From positions 930,001-994,000 of the forward strand of contig ML133458.1 of NCBI GenBank assembly GCA_003864495.1: a DNA stretch of 64,000 nt, written 5' to 3'. The number at the start of each line of letters is the position of its first letter. Position 1 is the stretch's first letter. The DNA is from Nemopilema nomurai (Eukaryota > Cnidaria > Scyphozoa > Rhizostomeae > Rhizostomatidae). Shown here one piece after another: positions 63,473 through 64,000 of the stretch. A model generated the notes under the pieces. It was not told where the DNA came from. It was given only the letters and a program-made list of their open reading frames with translations, and searched no databases. The translations under genes were made by a program, and so were the position numbers.

Positions 63473-64000
63473 AAAGACGCAGAAAAGGATATAAGAAAAC
63501 GTTTTTAAAACAAAGTAATTGTGGACTATTATACATCAGAAACTTTTGATTTTTTTGCTTCATATTATTTCCGTTACGTTCTGTGTGCTTATTTTTTGTT
63601 ACTTTTTTCGTATGAATTCTTTATGTCGCTGTTTCAATTAATTTATCACTGCACAAATTTTGGATTTATCACTGCACAAATTGGTTATCATTGAGCCTCC
63701 AAATAAGTCCTGTGTCAAAGACACTACCAAATCTAATAGGCTTCATGCATTTAGTGATGTTAATGGTACGATGACAACCCTCGTCAAGGACGCAATTGCT
63801 TGGGGGCTTGGTAGAAGAAACTAAATCATTGTGGAAGCTGTGTGTTACACGCTGTTTAAGCAGCAGCTCTTTAAAAAGTGATCTTTAATTACAGACTATT
63901 ATACGGTATTAGGTATGCATTCTTGACTGAAGATTTAAATCGAGGAACCCGATCAAGAATAGCGGAGAACCAAAGCCAATTTAAAAAGTTTCGATTTTTC

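Larger units (their letters stand above)
61990..63711. mobile_element. Insertion in copy B containing a hAT remnant
   Basis: Absent from copy A, where 50840 runs almost directly into 50870. The left edge starts in a GC-rich piece (AGCCCAGCGGGTCCAGGGGC) unlike its surroundings. The right part holds a 23-base direct repeat (ATTTATCACTGCACAAATT twice, 63640-63684) just before copy A homology resumes. Probably one or more mobile elements. Edges are approximate. Confidence 0.45.
56567..63805. repeat. Segmental duplication, copy B (expanded by insertions)
   Basis: Same order and orientation as copy A but about twice as long. The extra material lies at about 56787-58220, 59000-59620 and 61990-63711, with smaller pieces elsewhere. 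The last of these carries a hAT transposase fragment. The first holds a splice-like acceptor (TTTCTCACTTTCAG, exon-like from 57090) followed by a 29-codon open frame ending in TAG at 57177-57179. Whether the unit is a host duplication or a large non-autonomous mobile element cannot be told from two copies. Confidence 0.88.

Overview
The window reads as animal nuclear DNA: AT-rich, gene-poor, with long introns, microsatellites, a tandem satellite and interspersed duplications. There are no bacterial-style gene arrays, rRNA, tRNA or CRISPR. The one gene I recognise with confidence is a fibroblast growth factor (FGF) gene on the + strand. It has three coding exons at 26473-26695, 32972-33081 and 35916-36215. 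Spliced, they give a 210-residue secreted ligand of FGF8/17/18-like type, with intron phases 1 and 0. FGF genes are metazoan. The divergent FGF core and the genome texture suggest a marine invertebrate, and an anthozoan cnidarian (coral or anemone) is my best guess, but the species cannot be fixed from sequence alone.

Layout. 1-26 kb: mostly anonymous intergenic DNA with microsatellites, a convincing CCAAT/TATA promoter pair near 16.43-16.50 kb, a degraded minus-strand coding remnant at 7.96-8.49 kb and a few weak open frames. 24.3-36.2 kb: the FGF gene, with possible upstream non-coding exons, a 6.3 kb intron 1 and a 2.8 kb intron 2 that holds an unusual GC-rich, CpG-rich patch. 36.2-47.4 kb: FGF 3' flank, then anonymous AT-rich DNA, with one short head-to-head start-codon pair near 40.6-40.8 kb.

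47.5-63.8 kb: a direct segmental duplication. Copy A (about 47.48-50.99 kb) and copy B (about 56.57-63.81 kb, expanded by several insertions) flank a 3-kb satellite array (52.42-55.41 kb). The array is built from roughly 24-26 bp monomers around a TTAAG-N-AGCTA core and reverses orientation at 53062, forming a large near-perfect palindrome. Both copies carry matching splice-bounded exon-like blocks that look like a duplicated, decaying small gene. Copy B has also received an insertion that contains the C-terminal end of a hAT-type transposase.

Only the FGF gene has a function that can be assigned. It would be secreted and act on FGF receptors with heparan sulfate. Most other open frames of 60-140 codons are about as many as chance predicts for 64 kb at this base composition, so they are left out unless something extra supports them.
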